From NCBI RefSeq assembly GCF_012927205.1, contig NZ_JABBGC010000001.1, positions 2,046,001 through 2,110,000 on the forward strand: a stretch of DNA of 64,000 nucleotides, given 5' to 3'. How positions within the stretch are numbered: position 1 is the stretch's first letter; each line of letters begins with the position of its first letter. A program made the position numbers and the translations under genes. Positions 26,834-35,609 of this stretch are shown here, piece after piece. The DNA is from Chitinophaga fulva (GTDB lineage Bacteria; Bacteroidota; Bacteroidia; Chitinophagales; Chitinophagaceae). The notes below the pieces were generated by a model. The model was not told where the DNA came from and did not search any database. It saw only the letters and a program-made list of their open reading frames with translations.

Positions 26834-27921
26834 TGAAAATATTGTACTGCATTTTTGCACTTGATGTACCGGGAGGTATGCAACGTGTGCTCACTACAAA
26901 AGCAAATTACCTGGCTGAAAACGCCGGTTATCAGGTACATATTGCCATCTGTTCAGGAGAGCCGGGAGCGGCTTTTTATCCGCTGTCGCCGAAAATAACA
27001 GTGCACCAGGTGCATGAACCGTACCGGCAAAAACTCACCAGCCTGCTTTTTTCCTTGAAGCCTGCTATCACTGTTAGCATGTACGGCAAAGAGCATCGCT
27101 TTCTTTATAAGATAAATGATGGGAGCCGTAAAATTCTGGAGTTTCATTTTACAAGAAATTATCTTCTTCACCTGGTGCGTGGTATTAAGAACTTAAGGTT
27201 CCGTAAACTTCGGTTAGTATATGTTTGGCTCATTCAACAACAGGAACGAAGGTTTTCACGGCATTATGACCGGCTGGTATTGTTAACAAATGCAGATAAA
27301 AAACTTTGGCGTGATCAGTCCAATATTGCAGTTATTCCTAACCCGCTCCCTTTTACTTCACCGGAAAAATCAAATCTCACTGTTAAAAGGGTCATCGCTA
27401 TTGGTCGACTTATGGCCGTAAAGGGTTTTGACCTCCTGATAGATGCCTGGCGTTTGGTGGTATTGGACTACCCTGACTGGGAGCTTGCTATTTTCGGTGA
27501 AGGTCAGGATGAGGCGCTGCTGGCAGGGAAAATAAAAGAGTATGGATTAACGGAAACAGTTGCATTACAGCCACCAACGCAGGATGTAAGACGCGAATTT
27601 CTGCAAAGCGCTATTTGCGCCTTTCCTTCCAGAAGTGATGGTTTTGGTCTTGTGCTGATAGAAGCGATGGAATGTGGTGTGCCTTGTGTGGCTTTTGATT
27701 GTGAATGTGGTCCGGGAGAAATTATAACCGATGAGGTAAACGGATTATTGGTGCCTCAACAGGATGTGGCCATGTTTGCAGCAGCATTGATGAGGCTGAT
27801 GGCATCAAGGACGTTAAGAGAGGACCTGGGAGCGAAGGCCATTCAGATGGCATCCAAATATCGGGCAGACAAAATAATGCCTCATTGGGAAGAACTTTTT
27901 TATACAGTATTGCATGAATAA
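26833..27921 (+). CDS. GT4 family glycosyltransferase
   Basis: 362 residues; VPGGMQRVLTTKANYL (GG loop of the N-domain), VIAIGRLMAVKGFDLLIDAWRLV, AIFGEGQDEALLAGKIKEYGL, SRSDGFGLVLIEAMECGVPCVAFDCECGPGEII. Closest in look to the GalNAc-4-linking WcmJ/PglH-like branch of GT4, but the donor cannot be read from sequence. Overlaps the polymerase gene by 8 bp. Confidence 0.9.
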   Translation: MKILYCIFALDVPGGMQRVLTTKANYLAENAGYQVHIAICSGEPGAAFYPLSPKITVHQVHEPYRQKLTSLLFSLKPAITVSMYGKEHRFLYKINDGSRKILEFHFTRNYLLHLVRGIKNLRFRKLRLVYVWLIQQQERRFSRHYDRLVLLTNADKKLWRDQSNIAVIPNPLPFTSPEKSNLTVKRVIAIGRLMAVKGFDLLIDAWRLVVLDYPDWELAIFGEGQDEALLAGKIKEYGLTETVALQPPTQDVRREFLQSAICAFPSRSDGFGLVLIEAMECGVPCVAFDCECGPGEIITDEVNGLLVPQQDVAMFAAALMRLMASRTLREDLGAKAIQMASKYRADKIMPHWEELFYTVLHE

Positions 27922-29098
27922 CAATTCACCGCTGACATATTATAGATGGATATTTATTACCGCTGTGATACCATATGTGATCGGTATGCAGTCGTTTATT
28001 CCTGCGCAGATAATGGGCTTAAACTGGGGAGGATTTTCCTGGACAATAATACTACTGGTGGGTGTTATCCGTATCAGTTTGCACCCTGGTGCTGTTACCA
28101 TGCCCGTTTGGGTTTGGCTGCCCTGGTTTATCTACATCACTGTCCAATGGTTTTTCGACAGAAGTTTTTATGGGCTTCAGGCAACTTTGCAGTACATGGT
28201 GTTTCCGGTTACCGGAGTGGCTGCCTCTACCTATATATATACAGATGAAGTTTTACTGAAACTGAAAAAATGGATGAGTGTGTTTATGCTCTTTATTTTC
28301 CTGATGATGGGATTATTTGTGGCTAAAATATCCGCATCCTCCATGGGATCGAGTACTATCATGACATTGGTCATATTTGGAGCGCTGCTATTGAGTGATT
28401 TCTGGGTATATCGAAACAGGAAGTCCGCATGGTTATTTTCTGTCATTTTATTATTTCCGTTATTGACAGTGAGTCGTATGGGCATTTTGATGATGTTAGT
28501 GATTGCTGCTTTTCACTTTGCAAACCGGACAGCAGCCAATCGGCTGCTAATTGGGATGGTGGCTTTATGCACTGGATTGATGGTATTCTTTTCCGCTTCT
28601 TTCCAGAAAAAGACCTTTTTTTCTGGAAAAGGTGATCTGGAACAATTATCTGCCGATAATGGAAATTTTAATACGAATGGACGTTCAAAAATCTGGAGTC
28701 TTGCTGAAAAGGGAATAAGTGATCATCCCTGGTGGGGCTCAGGGTCCAGAGCCGATCTTTGGATGCTGATGGATAATAATTACAAACTTAAAGAACTCCA
28801 CAATGACTACATAGCAGTACTGTATAATAGTGGCAGGGTGGGATTGTGTTGCTTGCTATTTGGATTTTTAATGCAGTTCTGGTTATTATACCGGTGCAGG
28901 CAAGATGTGACAGATGCTTATACGGCGGTCATCTATTATGCAGCGTTAACTGTTTTTCTATCCTGGATTGGTTTTATGTTTACCGACAACGCACTGAAGT
29001 ATGCTACCTATTTTGGCAATTTTCATTTTTGCCTGATCGGGATTGCTTTTGCACGACTTTCTTACCAGCGGGATCATCTTAAAACAGTTTTGGTATGA
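27914..29098 (+). CDS. O-antigen ligase/Wzy-type polymerase
   Basis: 394 residues, 10-12 hydrophobic helices. The large loop carries NGRSKIWSLAEKGISDHPWWGSG and LKELHNDYIAVLYNSGRVG, the R...G(S/T)G and HN(D/x)xL patterns of the Wzy_C/O-antigen ligase family. In this operon, with flippase, co-polymerase and export protein, polymerisation of flipped repeat units in the periplasm is the most likely role. Overlaps neighbours at both ends. Confidence 0.85.
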   Translation: MNNNSPLTYYRWIFITAVIPYVIGMQSFIPAQIMGLNWGGFSWTIILLVGVIRISLHPGAVTMPVWVWLPWFIYITVQWFFDRSFYGLQATLQYMVFPVTGVAASTYIYTDEVLLKLKKWMSVFMLFIFLMMGLFVAKISASSMGSSTIMTLVIFGALLLSDFWVYRNRKSAWLFSVILLFPLLTVSRMGILMMLVIAAFHFANRTAANRLLIGMVALCTGLMVFFSASFQKKTFFSGKGDLEQLSADNGNFNTNGRSKIWSLAEKGISDHPWWGSGSRADLWMLMDNNYKLKELHNDYIAVLYNSGRVGLCCLLFGFLMQFWLLYRCRQDVTDAYTAVIYYAALTVFLSWIGFMFTDNALKYATYFGNFHFCLIGIAFARLSYQRDHLKTVLV

Positions 29099-30018
29099 CT
29101 TTTACGGTTGTTATTCCATTATATAATAAAGTGCATCAGATTGCAGCTACATTGCAAAGTGTGCAGCAGCAGGTATTTACAGATTATCGGGTAATAATTA
29201 TAGACGATGGGTCAACAGATGGTAGCCTGGAAATAGTGCAGCATTATCTTGCGAGGAATACTGTCTTTGCCGAACGCGTCTTACTGGTCCGGCAAGACAA
29301 CCAGGGGGTAGCCGCAGCCCGTAATAAAGGTATTCATTTATGTGAAACAGAGTGGGTGGCTTTTCTGGATGCTGATGATCTATGGAAACCGGAATATCTG
29401 GCCATACAGTATGGCTTAATTTTAAAGTATCCTGCTTGTAATATTTGTGGGACAGGTTATGAAATGAAATGGAGTGTAACCAAAATCAGGCCTGTTAAAT
29501 TGAATAAATTACCATTTGATAGCCCCGATGGTCTTCTTGATAATTACTTTGAAGTAGCCGCTTGTTCAGATCCACCGCTATCGAGTATTTCTGTGGTTAT
29601 CCGTAAAAGTGCGCTCCTGGGGATAGGAGGTTTTCCAATGGGAGTAAAGGTAGGCGAGGATTTGCTTACCTGGGCCAGACTAGCTTTGGCGAATTATATT
29701 GCCTATAGTACCAGTATTGCAGCAGTCTTTTTAAAAGATTCACATTCTTTTAATGCTGATCAACAGCATCGGATTCCGGAAACAGAAGATGTGGTAGGAA
29801 AAGAGTTGATAGCTTTGTATCAACTTCATAAAGACACTCCAGGTTTAAAGAAATATGCCGGGCTTTGGTATAAAATGCGGACCCATATTTACCTGGCTCG
29901 TGGTATGCGTACGCATGCTATAGCGGAATGGAGGAAATCAATCGCTCAGTATCCCTTCAATGGAAAAACCTGGTTTTTTTTGTTCCTGATACTTTTCCCC
30001 TTCAAAGTGATTAAATGA
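29095..30018 (+). CDS. GT2 family glycosyltransferase
   Basis: 307 residues, GT-A fold: FTVVIPLYNKVHQIAATLQSV, IIIDDGSTDGSLEIV, NQGVAAARNKGI, WVAFLDADDLWKPEYL (DxD), GEDLLTWARLAL. Inverting family with a nucleotide-diphospho-sugar donor. The C-terminal end is hydrophobic and basic (WFFLFLILFPFKVIK), a possible membrane anchor. ATGA overlaps with both neighbours. Confidence 0.9.
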   Translation: MTFTVVIPLYNKVHQIAATLQSVQQQVFTDYRVIIIDDGSTDGSLEIVQHYLARNTVFAERVLLVRQDNQGVAAARNKGIHLCETEWVAFLDADDLWKPEYLAIQYGLILKYPACNICGTGYEMKWSVTKIRPVKLNKLPFDSPDGLLDNYFEVAACSDPPLSSISVVIRKSALLGIGGFPMGVKVGEDLLTWARLALANYIAYSTSIAAVFLKDSHSFNADQQHRIPETEDVVGKELIALYQLHKDTPGLKKYAGLWYKMRTHIYLARGMRTHAIAEWRKSIAQYPFNGKTWFFLFLILFPFKVIK

Positions 30019-31196
30019 AGATTGTTATTACTCATACTTCTTTCAGGTTATACTGGCCTGCACGTATTAAAGCACTGCAACGAGCCTTGAAAGAGCGAGG
30101 TGATGAACTGATCGTTATTGAGCTTGCAGGTGGTGGAAATTATGATTTAATAGATAGTAGAATAGAATCGACTGATTGGATTTGTATTTTTCCTGAGAAG
30201 AGAATGGAGGATATCTCACCACGAGTGGTTAGTAACAATTTGTATAAACAGCTGGATCAAATAATGCCTGATGTGGTATTAGCGGGTGCTATAGCCTTTC
30301 CTGCCGGGGCTACCGCTGTCAGGTGGTCAAAGGAGCGCCATAAAGCGGTTGTGATTTTTGATGACGCAAAATGGGAGGATGTTCCCCGAAATAAACTTGT
30401 TAATTATATCAAGCAAATTTTCTATAAACATGTAGAAGCCGTTGTTTGTCCGGCACCCGATTGGAATGCAACTTTCAAACGGTGGCGGTTTAAGCCGGAA
30501 CAGGTGTATTATGGAGTAGATGTTGTGGACAATGATTATTGGAGCATAGCTACTTTACCTCCTGCGCATTTACCTGATAGATATTTGTTGACTGTAGGTC
30601 GGCACATTCCGGCCAAGAATTTTCTTTTGTTACTTGAAGCCTATCATCAGTATCAACTTGCCAATGATGGGAATTTTCTCCCACTGGTAATAGTGGGAGA
30701 TGGTCCGCAAAGAACGCAGTTAGAAAAGTTCATCTCTGACAGGTCGCTAAAAGGTGTGTATCTGTTATCTTTTGTTACACCGGAGAGATTGCGGCAATAT
30801 TACCAACATGCCCGGTGTTTTATATTGCCCAGTTGCTATGAAACATGGGGATTGGTAGTTAATGAGGCTATGGCTGCGGGCTTGCCGGTGCTGGTTAGTA
30901 ACAGATGTGGTTGTGCCGGATCTCTGATAGAGGATGGGGTGAATGGTTATACTTTTTCAATTGGTGAAGCCAGCAGGTTAGCCGCCTTGTTGGATAAAAT
31001 TACTTACATGAAAGAAATAGATATTCTTGCAATGGGTATTTCCGCTCAGCAAAAAATTCAAACATGGGGTATTGACTTCTTTGTTAAGAATGCCATTGCC
31101 GCAATTTATTTCGCTGCTACCAATAAAAAAAGGCATCCTTCTTTAATGGAAACATTTGTATTGAATTGTTGGAAAGGGAGATACAGACCAATATAG
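30015..31196 (+). CDS. GT4 family glycosyltransferase
   Basis: 393 residues; N-domain with PARIKALQRALKERGDELIVIEL, VCPAPDWNATFKRWRF; C-domain YLLTVGRHIPAKNFLLLLEAYH, LVIVGDGPQRTQLEKFI, LPSCYETWGLVVNEAMAAGLPVLVSNRCGCAGSLI with the EX7E motif. Starts within the stop region of the GT2 gene (ATGA). Confidence 0.9.
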   Translation: MKIVITHTSFRLYWPARIKALQRALKERGDELIVIELAGGGNYDLIDSRIESTDWICIFPEKRMEDISPRVVSNNLYKQLDQIMPDVVLAGAIAFPAGATAVRWSKERHKAVVIFDDAKWEDVPRNKLVNYIKQIFYKHVEAVVCPAPDWNATFKRWRFKPEQVYYGVDVVDNDYWSIATLPPAHLPDRYLLTVGRHIPAKNFLLLLEAYHQYQLANDGNFLPLVIVGDGPQRTQLEKFISDRSLKGVYLLSFVTPERLRQYYQHARCFILPSCYETWGLVVNEAMAAGLPVLVSNRCGCAGSLIEDGVNGYTFSIGEASRLAALLDKITYMKEIDILAMGISAQQKIQTWGIDFFVKNAIAAIYFAATNKKRHPSLMETFVLNCWKGRYRPI

Positions 31197-31232
31197 ATAC
31201 ATCTATTGACATGACTTAAAAATAACTTGCCT

Positions 31233-32393
31233 ATGAAGGTGCTGATTATCCATAACGAATATGGGAAATATAGCGGCGAAGAAGCCGTGGTAGACCAGAT
31301 GGGACAAATGCTCCAAAATAATGGACATGAGGTGGGTTTCTTCCGCAGAACGACCGCTGGATTGCGGGAAAGCCTGACCGGTCAGGTTAAGGTTTTTTTT
31401 TCCGGGATCTATTCCTATCAGGGAGTACATGAGCTACGTAAAGAATTAAAGCGGTTCTGTCCTGATGTTATTAATATACATAACCTCTATCCGTTTATTT
31501 CTCCGGCAGCACTCTTTGAATGTAAAGCAGCAAAAATACCGGTGGTAATGACCGTTCATAATTACAGGTTGATATGCCCTACCGGACTGTTTATGCGTGA
31601 TGGTAAACCTTGCGAGCATTGCCTGGAGCATAAGAATGAATGGGGCTGTATACGTTTTAACTGCGAAGGCAGCAGGTTGAAGTCCGTCGCTTATGCCTTG
31701 CGCGGCTACGTAGCCCGTAAATGGAGAGCCTATCATCAGAATGTTGACAGGTATATTTGTCTGACCTCTTTTCAGAAAAGTAAATTGATACAGGCGGGTT
31801 TTGATGAAGAAAAAATAGCCGTAATACCTAATAGCATTAATACCCCTGGACCTTATGAGCCGGCAACAGGTAACTATGTGGCCTATTCGGGCCGTTTTAG
31901 CTACGAGAAAGGTTGGGATATGTTAATAGATATAGCCAGGAAGCATCCTGAGATATCATTTTGTTTAGCAGGTCAAAAGATGGAGGCACATCTTCACCCC
32001 GTTCCGATACCTGCCAATGTTGTTTTTAGAGGATTTTTGGACAAACAGGAAATGGCCGATTTTTATAGAAACGCCAGGTTTCTGATTGTACCAAGCAGGG
32101 TTTATGAAGGATTTCCACTCAGTTTGCTAGAAGCAATTTCCTGGGGTAAACCAATAATAGCCCCAAATCATGCAGGATTTCATGATATTGTGGGGAGTGG
32201 GGACGAGGCAATCGGATATTTATTTACTCCTGGAGATATTAATGATTTAGAAGCTAAGATTACAATACTTTGGAATAACCCACACTTAACTTGGTATTAT
32301 GGAAGAAAATCGTTTGCCAAATTTACAGCATTTTATGAGTCAACAGTTGTATATCAACAATGGAATTCACTTTTTACAAGTTTACTGAAATAA
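31233..32393 (+). CDS. GT4 family glycosyltransferase, last gene of the operon
   Basis: 386 residues from the ATG at 31233; a TTG two codons upstream is less likely. GEEAVVDQMGQMLQNNGHEVGFF, MTVHNYRLICPTGLFMRDGKPCEHCLEHKNEWGC (Cys-rich insert), AYSGRFSYEKGWDMLIDIA, VPSRVYEGFPLSLLEAISWGKPIIAP. The 36-bp gap before it is the longest between glycosyltransferase genes, so it may have been added last. A terminator follows at 32503. Confidence 0.9.
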   Translation: MKVLIIHNEYGKYSGEEAVVDQMGQMLQNNGHEVGFFRRTTAGLRESLTGQVKVFFSGIYSYQGVHELRKELKRFCPDVINIHNLYPFISPAALFECKAAKIPVVMTVHNYRLICPTGLFMRDGKPCEHCLEHKNEWGCIRFNCEGSRLKSVAYALRGYVARKWRAYHQNVDRYICLTSFQKSKLIQAGFDEEKIAVIPNSINTPGPYEPATGNYVAYSGRFSYEKGWDMLIDIARKHPEISFCLAGQKMEAHLHPVPIPANVVFRGFLDKQEMADFYRNARFLIVPSRVYEGFPLSLLEAISWGKPIIAPNHAGFHDIVGSGDEAIGYLFTPGDINDLEAKITILWNNPHLTWYYGRKSFAKFTAFYESTVVYQQWNSLFTSLLK

Positions 32394-32502
32394 AATTGAC
32401 TAATATAAGCTTTGTGCCTAATCCCCCAAGTTTTCAACTTGATCCTTTTTAACTTGATCCCTTGATCCGGCAATTAATTAAATTATAATAGTAAGGAGAA
32501 TG

Positions 32503-32545
32503 AAAAAAGGGGAAATCAACTATGCTTCGTTGATTTCCCCTTTTT
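32503..32545. terminator. Strong bidirectional terminator closing the exopolysaccharide operon
   Basis: 12-bp perfect stem ggggaaatcaac / gttgatttcccc (32509-32520, 32529-32540), flanked by AAAAAA and TTTTT. Confidence 0.9.
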
Positions 32546-32565
32546 GCGGGCTATCGGGGACTAAT

Positions 32566-32579
32566 TTCGAACTTGTTTG
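32566..32579. repeat. TTCGAACTTnTTTG motif, site B
   Basis: The segment 32541-32579 and the segment from 33828 to 33865 align as ttttgcggg...ggac...ttcgaactt-tttg. They look like copies of one element, with resemblance to a decayed tRNA 3' end. Confidence 0.45.
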
Positions 32580-32634
32580 TCCAGGATTTAAGCAAAATTA
32601 GGACGTCTCTGGATATAACACTCCGTTTGGCGGC

Positions 32635-32763
32635 CTATTTTTGTATTATAATTTTCCCAGTCAGTTTTTCTCCTGTAATAGTGTTGATCTTTATGAGATA
32701 GACGCCTGCTGGGATATGATTTGGTACTTTCAGGTTGTTTGTTTTCACCATGAAGTAAGCATT
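32635..32763 (-). pseudogene. Orphan C-terminal T9SS type A sorting domain fragment
   Basis: 42 codons with a stop at 32637-32635. The encoded end reads LKVPNHIPAGVYLIKI, then NTITGEKLTGKIIIQK. This is the typical end of a Por/type IX secretion sorting domain (IPAGVYLIKI...GEKLxGKIIIQ). An in-frame TAA at 32766-32764 lies directly upstream, and no cargo domain follows in any frame. It is the tail of a lost secreted protein, supporting decay or rearrangement in this stretch. Confidence 0.7.
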
Positions 32764-33129
32764 TTATTTTGAACAAAGTAGAGATTGTACATTAGGATGG
32801 ACTAATTGTTATCTAATAGGATTCATTAATTAAGATATAAACAGGCATGGGCTTGAGCGATGTTGAAGCGGCATTTTTTTAAAGTTATGTGTTCAGGATT
32901 GACATCAGGTCGCAGCTTCCAGGTAATACTAAATGGTATGAGTTTCCGACAATTTTTCCTGACGCAGTGCATTGACGAAAGTAACGATGCCGGCCAACCA
33001 CAAAGAATATTACCGCCGATATATTGCAGTGGTAAGCGCTATTTTGCAATAGCTGAATTGTTGACTCTGTAATTCTTTTATAATAACCTCTCAGGTAATA
33101 TTTCTTATTAAAAACCTAAAAACCCACAC

Positions 33130-33288
33130 ATGAAAAAAGTAGCGTCAAAGAAAATGCGACTCTCTACCATCAGAATCGCCACCCTAAGCAATCCACAAAA
33201 AAGGCAAATTAAAGTTACCGGAACATCCACCCCTTGTACACTTCTTGATCACACCTATTGTGGATGTCCTCCGTCTGCAATTTGTTAA
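33130..33288 (+). CDS. Putative class I lanthipeptide (RiPP) precursor peptide
   Basis: 52 residues starting with the ATG at 33130 and ending with TAA at 33286-33288. Basic leader MKKVASKKMRLSTIRIATLS then NPQKRQIKVTG, resembling Bacteroidota lanthipeptide leaders (basic start, a xIxIAxLxNxQxxQIKGG-like element). The C-terminal 21 residues (TSTPCTLLDHTYCGCPPSAI then C) hold four Cys and six Ser/Thr, a composition expected for lanthionine bridging. The usual GG before the core is replaced by TG. No LanB/LanC-like enzyme, peptidase or exporter gene is in the window, so modification would need enzymes encoded elsewhere. Inference from composition and layout; I cannot search databases. Confidence 0.6.
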   Translation: MKKVASKKMRLSTIRIATLSNPQKRQIKVTGTSTPCTLLDHTYCGCPPSAIC

Positions 33289-33786
33289 TGAACTTTGTAA
33301 ATTAGAACAACAGCCCCGGCGAAATTACGATCTTCTCCTTCCGTCTGTGATTGCAGGCTATAGGAGATAGGTATATTCACCGGGCTTTTTATTTTTCCAC
33401 CTGTTCGAGTTACATGGATCTTATTAACCCATATATTTATGCAGGAAGTATGCCGATTGGAGTTGTTGGTGGACAAGACCTGGAAATTGTCGATGTCTGA
33501 AGCAGAAGTAGACTACTCTAATAAAATTGTAACATAGTATATTCCCTGTGCAGGGCAGATCAGTCATTAACAACGAAGTGTAAAAATAGCGGCGCTACAC
33601 ACATGGGCTGCCATATTATTTGCTTTCCCTTTTATTGATAAGCACCAATAGCCTCCTGCACTAAATGGGAGCCCAATACTTTTACTGAGAGGGAAGAGGG
33701 TGTGATTATAGTTGTATTTTAGTTAGTGATCCAATAAGGTAACATAAAACCAGAAGAGAAGTCGGAACTCGACTAAACATGCGAGT

Positions 33787-33835
33787 TAAAAAAGAAAAAC
33801 CCGCGACTAGCACGGGTTCCTTCGAGATTTTGCGG
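33787..33835. repeat. Left 49-bp direct repeat (copy of the tRNA-Asp 3' flank)
   Basis: Identical to 37459-37507 except for one base (cacggg versus cgcggg). It includes the tRNA-Asp terminator hairpin and ends in gcgg, the complement of the last tRNA bases. Directly beyond it, degraded T-arm-like sequence continues (gggac, ttcgaac). Confidence 0.85.
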
Positions 33836-33850
33836 GGTGAAAGGGACAAT

Positions 33851-33865
33851 GTTCGAACTTATTTG
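33851..33865. repeat. TTCGAACTTnTTTG motif, site C
   Basis: gttcgaacttatttg next to the left direct repeat; on the minus strand the order GTTCGA...TCCC...CCGCAAAATC parallels the T-loop to 3' end of the intact tRNA-Asp. Confidence 0.45.
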
Positions 33866-34070
33866 TGGCAGATTTGCAGAAGATGATAGTCTATGGTTCT
33901 TAAGCTTAAGATGGCGGCAGATCATTGTGTAGAGATTGTTTTACGTAGCTAGTACTGGCTTTCTTATTACATTAAGGTGTAATGATATGATAGTCAATCG
34001 TAAATAATATGATGAGGCTAATTTAGGAAGGATAAGTCACTGATATTATAAAATAATTTCATAGGTTTTC

Positions 34071-34167
34071 CAATTTGGCTTTACCAGCATATATGATTGG
34101 GCTTAGAGCGAATTTGATGGCCAATTTGGCTCTAAGTGTTCGTTTTTGTATATTTAAAGCCAAATTG
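34071..34167. promoter_or_regulatory. Nested inverted repeats upstream of the ATPase gene
   Basis: Outer perfect 13-bp arms caatttggcttta (34071-34083) and taaagccaaattg (34155-34167); inner perfect 8-bp arms cttagagc (34102-34109) and gctctaag (34129-34136). The box caatttggct occurs a third time at 34122. The right outer arm ends 6 bp before the ATG. Likely operator or leader structure controlling the cassette. Confidence 0.55.
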
Positions 34168-34173
34168 CAAGAA

Positions 34174-35595
34174 ATGAGTAGAATAATCGGAAGAGAGAAG
34201 GAATTGAAAATTCTAGGACAGGCAATGAAATCTGAGACCTCCCAGTTTATCGCAGTATATGGAAGGCGGAGGGTTGGTAAAACTTTTTTAATCAGAGAAG
34301 CTTTTCAACAGGATTTTGCATTTTACCTAACTGGCGTAGCTAATATAAATCTACAACAGAATTTGTCCAATTTTCAAAGAGCCATGCAGAAATATCATCC
34401 TGATGAATCTGCTCCTTTTCCGGAAAATTGGTTTGCCGCTTTCAGTCAACTGGAAGAATTATTATCAAAAAGCGGGAAGCAAAAAAAAATAGTATTTCTG
34501 GATGAACTTCCATGGTTGGATACTGCACAATCTGGCTTCATTCAGGCACTCGACTATTTCTGGAATTCATATGCTAGTGCAAGAAACGATATTATTCTGA
34601 TTGTATGCGGATCTGCTGCCTCATGGATGATCAATACACTTATTCATAATAAGGGAGGATTACATAACAGGGTTACTCACAGGATACGTCTCGAGCCCTT
34701 TTCATTGAGGGAATGTGAGACTTTCTTTCAGAGCCGCGGAGGAGTATTTAGTAGATACCAAACAATTCAATTATATATGGTGATGGGAGGTGTACCTTTT
34801 TACCTTGATCATGTAGACGTAAGTATGAGCGCCTCTCAAAATATAAATCGATTATGTTTTCAACGGGACGGATTATTGACAGAAGAGTTTAGGGATCTTT
34901 ATACTTCTTTATTCAATAAAGCAGAAAAACATCTTTCGGTCATAGAAACGTTAAGCAAGAAAGCAAGAGGATTAACGCGTTCCGAAATTATTCATGATAC
35001 AGGATTACCAAATGCAGGAAGTACGACAAGAATATTAAATGAACTGGAGGAAAGTGGCTTTATACGTAAGTATTTCTCATTTGGCAAGAAGGAGAAAAGT
35101 AGTCTTTTTCAGTTAAGTGATTTTTATTCTTTGTTTTATATCAGATTTATACGCGGAAATCATGCGTTGAACGAGAATACCTGGATTAATGGGCTTGATT
35201 CACCACAACAGAGGTCCTGGAGTGGTTATGCATTTGAACAGGTGTGTCTTGCTCATCTGACAGAGATTAAACATGCTCTTGGTATCAGTGGTGTCCAGAC
35301 AAGTAGTTCTTCATGGATCAACACAGGTGAGGGGAGCAAGCGACAAATAGATTTGGTTATAGATAGAAAAGACGATGTTATCAATATATGCGAAATGAAG
35401 TTCTCTATTAATCCTTTTACTATTGATAAAAAGTATCAAACAGAATTACAGGATAAAATAGACACATTCCGAACAGCAACACGTACTAATAAATCCATTT
35501 TTTTGACTATGATTACTACTTTTGGAATAGTGAGAAATATGCATTCTAATAGTATAGTTCAGAATAGTTTAACTATGGATGATTTATTTCGATGA
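34174..35595 (+). CDS. AAA-type ATPase with C-terminal PD-(D/E)XK-like domain (COG1672/DUF234 type)
   Basis: 473 residues from the ATG at 34174; the upstream open frame covers the inverted repeats and is not protein-like. Walker A GRRRVGKT at 30-37, Walker B VFLDELPWLD at 107-116 (D110, E111), sensor-like IVCGSAASWM at 143-152. A winged-helix-like segment follows (LTRSEIIHDTGLPNAGSTTRILNELEESGFI, about 267-297). The C-terminal region has E355, D393 (RQIDLVID) and E407-x-K409 (CEMKF), the PD-(D/E)XK nuclease pattern. Family members are patchily distributed, and their function is poorly known. Operonic with the SWIM protein 14 bp downstream; both are AT-richer than the genes to the right. Confidence 0.85.
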   Translation: MSRIIGREKELKILGQAMKSETSQFIAVYGRRRVGKTFLIREAFQQDFAFYLTGVANINLQQNLSNFQRAMQKYHPDESAPFPENWFAAFSQLEELLSKSGKQKKIVFLDELPWLDTAQSGFIQALDYFWNSYASARNDIILIVCGSAASWMINTLIHNKGGLHNRVTHRIRLEPFSLRECETFFQSRGGVFSRYQTIQLYMVMGGVPFYLDHVDVSMSASQNINRLCFQRDGLLTEEFRDLYTSLFNKAEKHLSVIETLSKKARGLTRSEIIHDTGLPNAGSTTRILNELEESGFIRKYFSFGKKEKSSLFQLSDFYSLFYIRFIRGNHALNENTWINGLDSPQQRSWSGYAFEQVCLAHLTEIKHALGISGVQTSSSSWINTGEGSKRQIDLVIDRKDDVINICEMKFSINPFTIDKKYQTELQDKIDTFRTATRTNKSIFLTMITTFGIVRNMHSNSIVQNSLTMDDLFR

Positions 35596-35609
35596 TTTAA
35601 ATATTACTT

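Larger units (their letters stand above)
33289..34070. other. Degenerate intergenic stretch
   Basis: No intact gene. A minus-strand frame (about 33510-33285) reads like the end of a protein (NIPISYSLQSQTEGEDRNFAG, then AVVLIYKVH), but it is broken by an in-frame TAG and has no start. A hairpin aactcg/cgagtt lies at 33766-33787, directly before the duplicated tRNA-Asp terminator copy. AT-rich overall. Confidence 0.4.

Noticed and set aside
32860..33072. 70-codon plus-strand frame before the lanthipeptide-like peptide
   Set aside because: Considered as a second precursor, but it has no leader-like or Cys-rich core pattern.
33285..33510. Minus-strand frame ending AVVLIYKVH
   Set aside because: Reads somewhat like a protein tail, but has an in-frame TAG and no standard start; kept only as a possible remnant.
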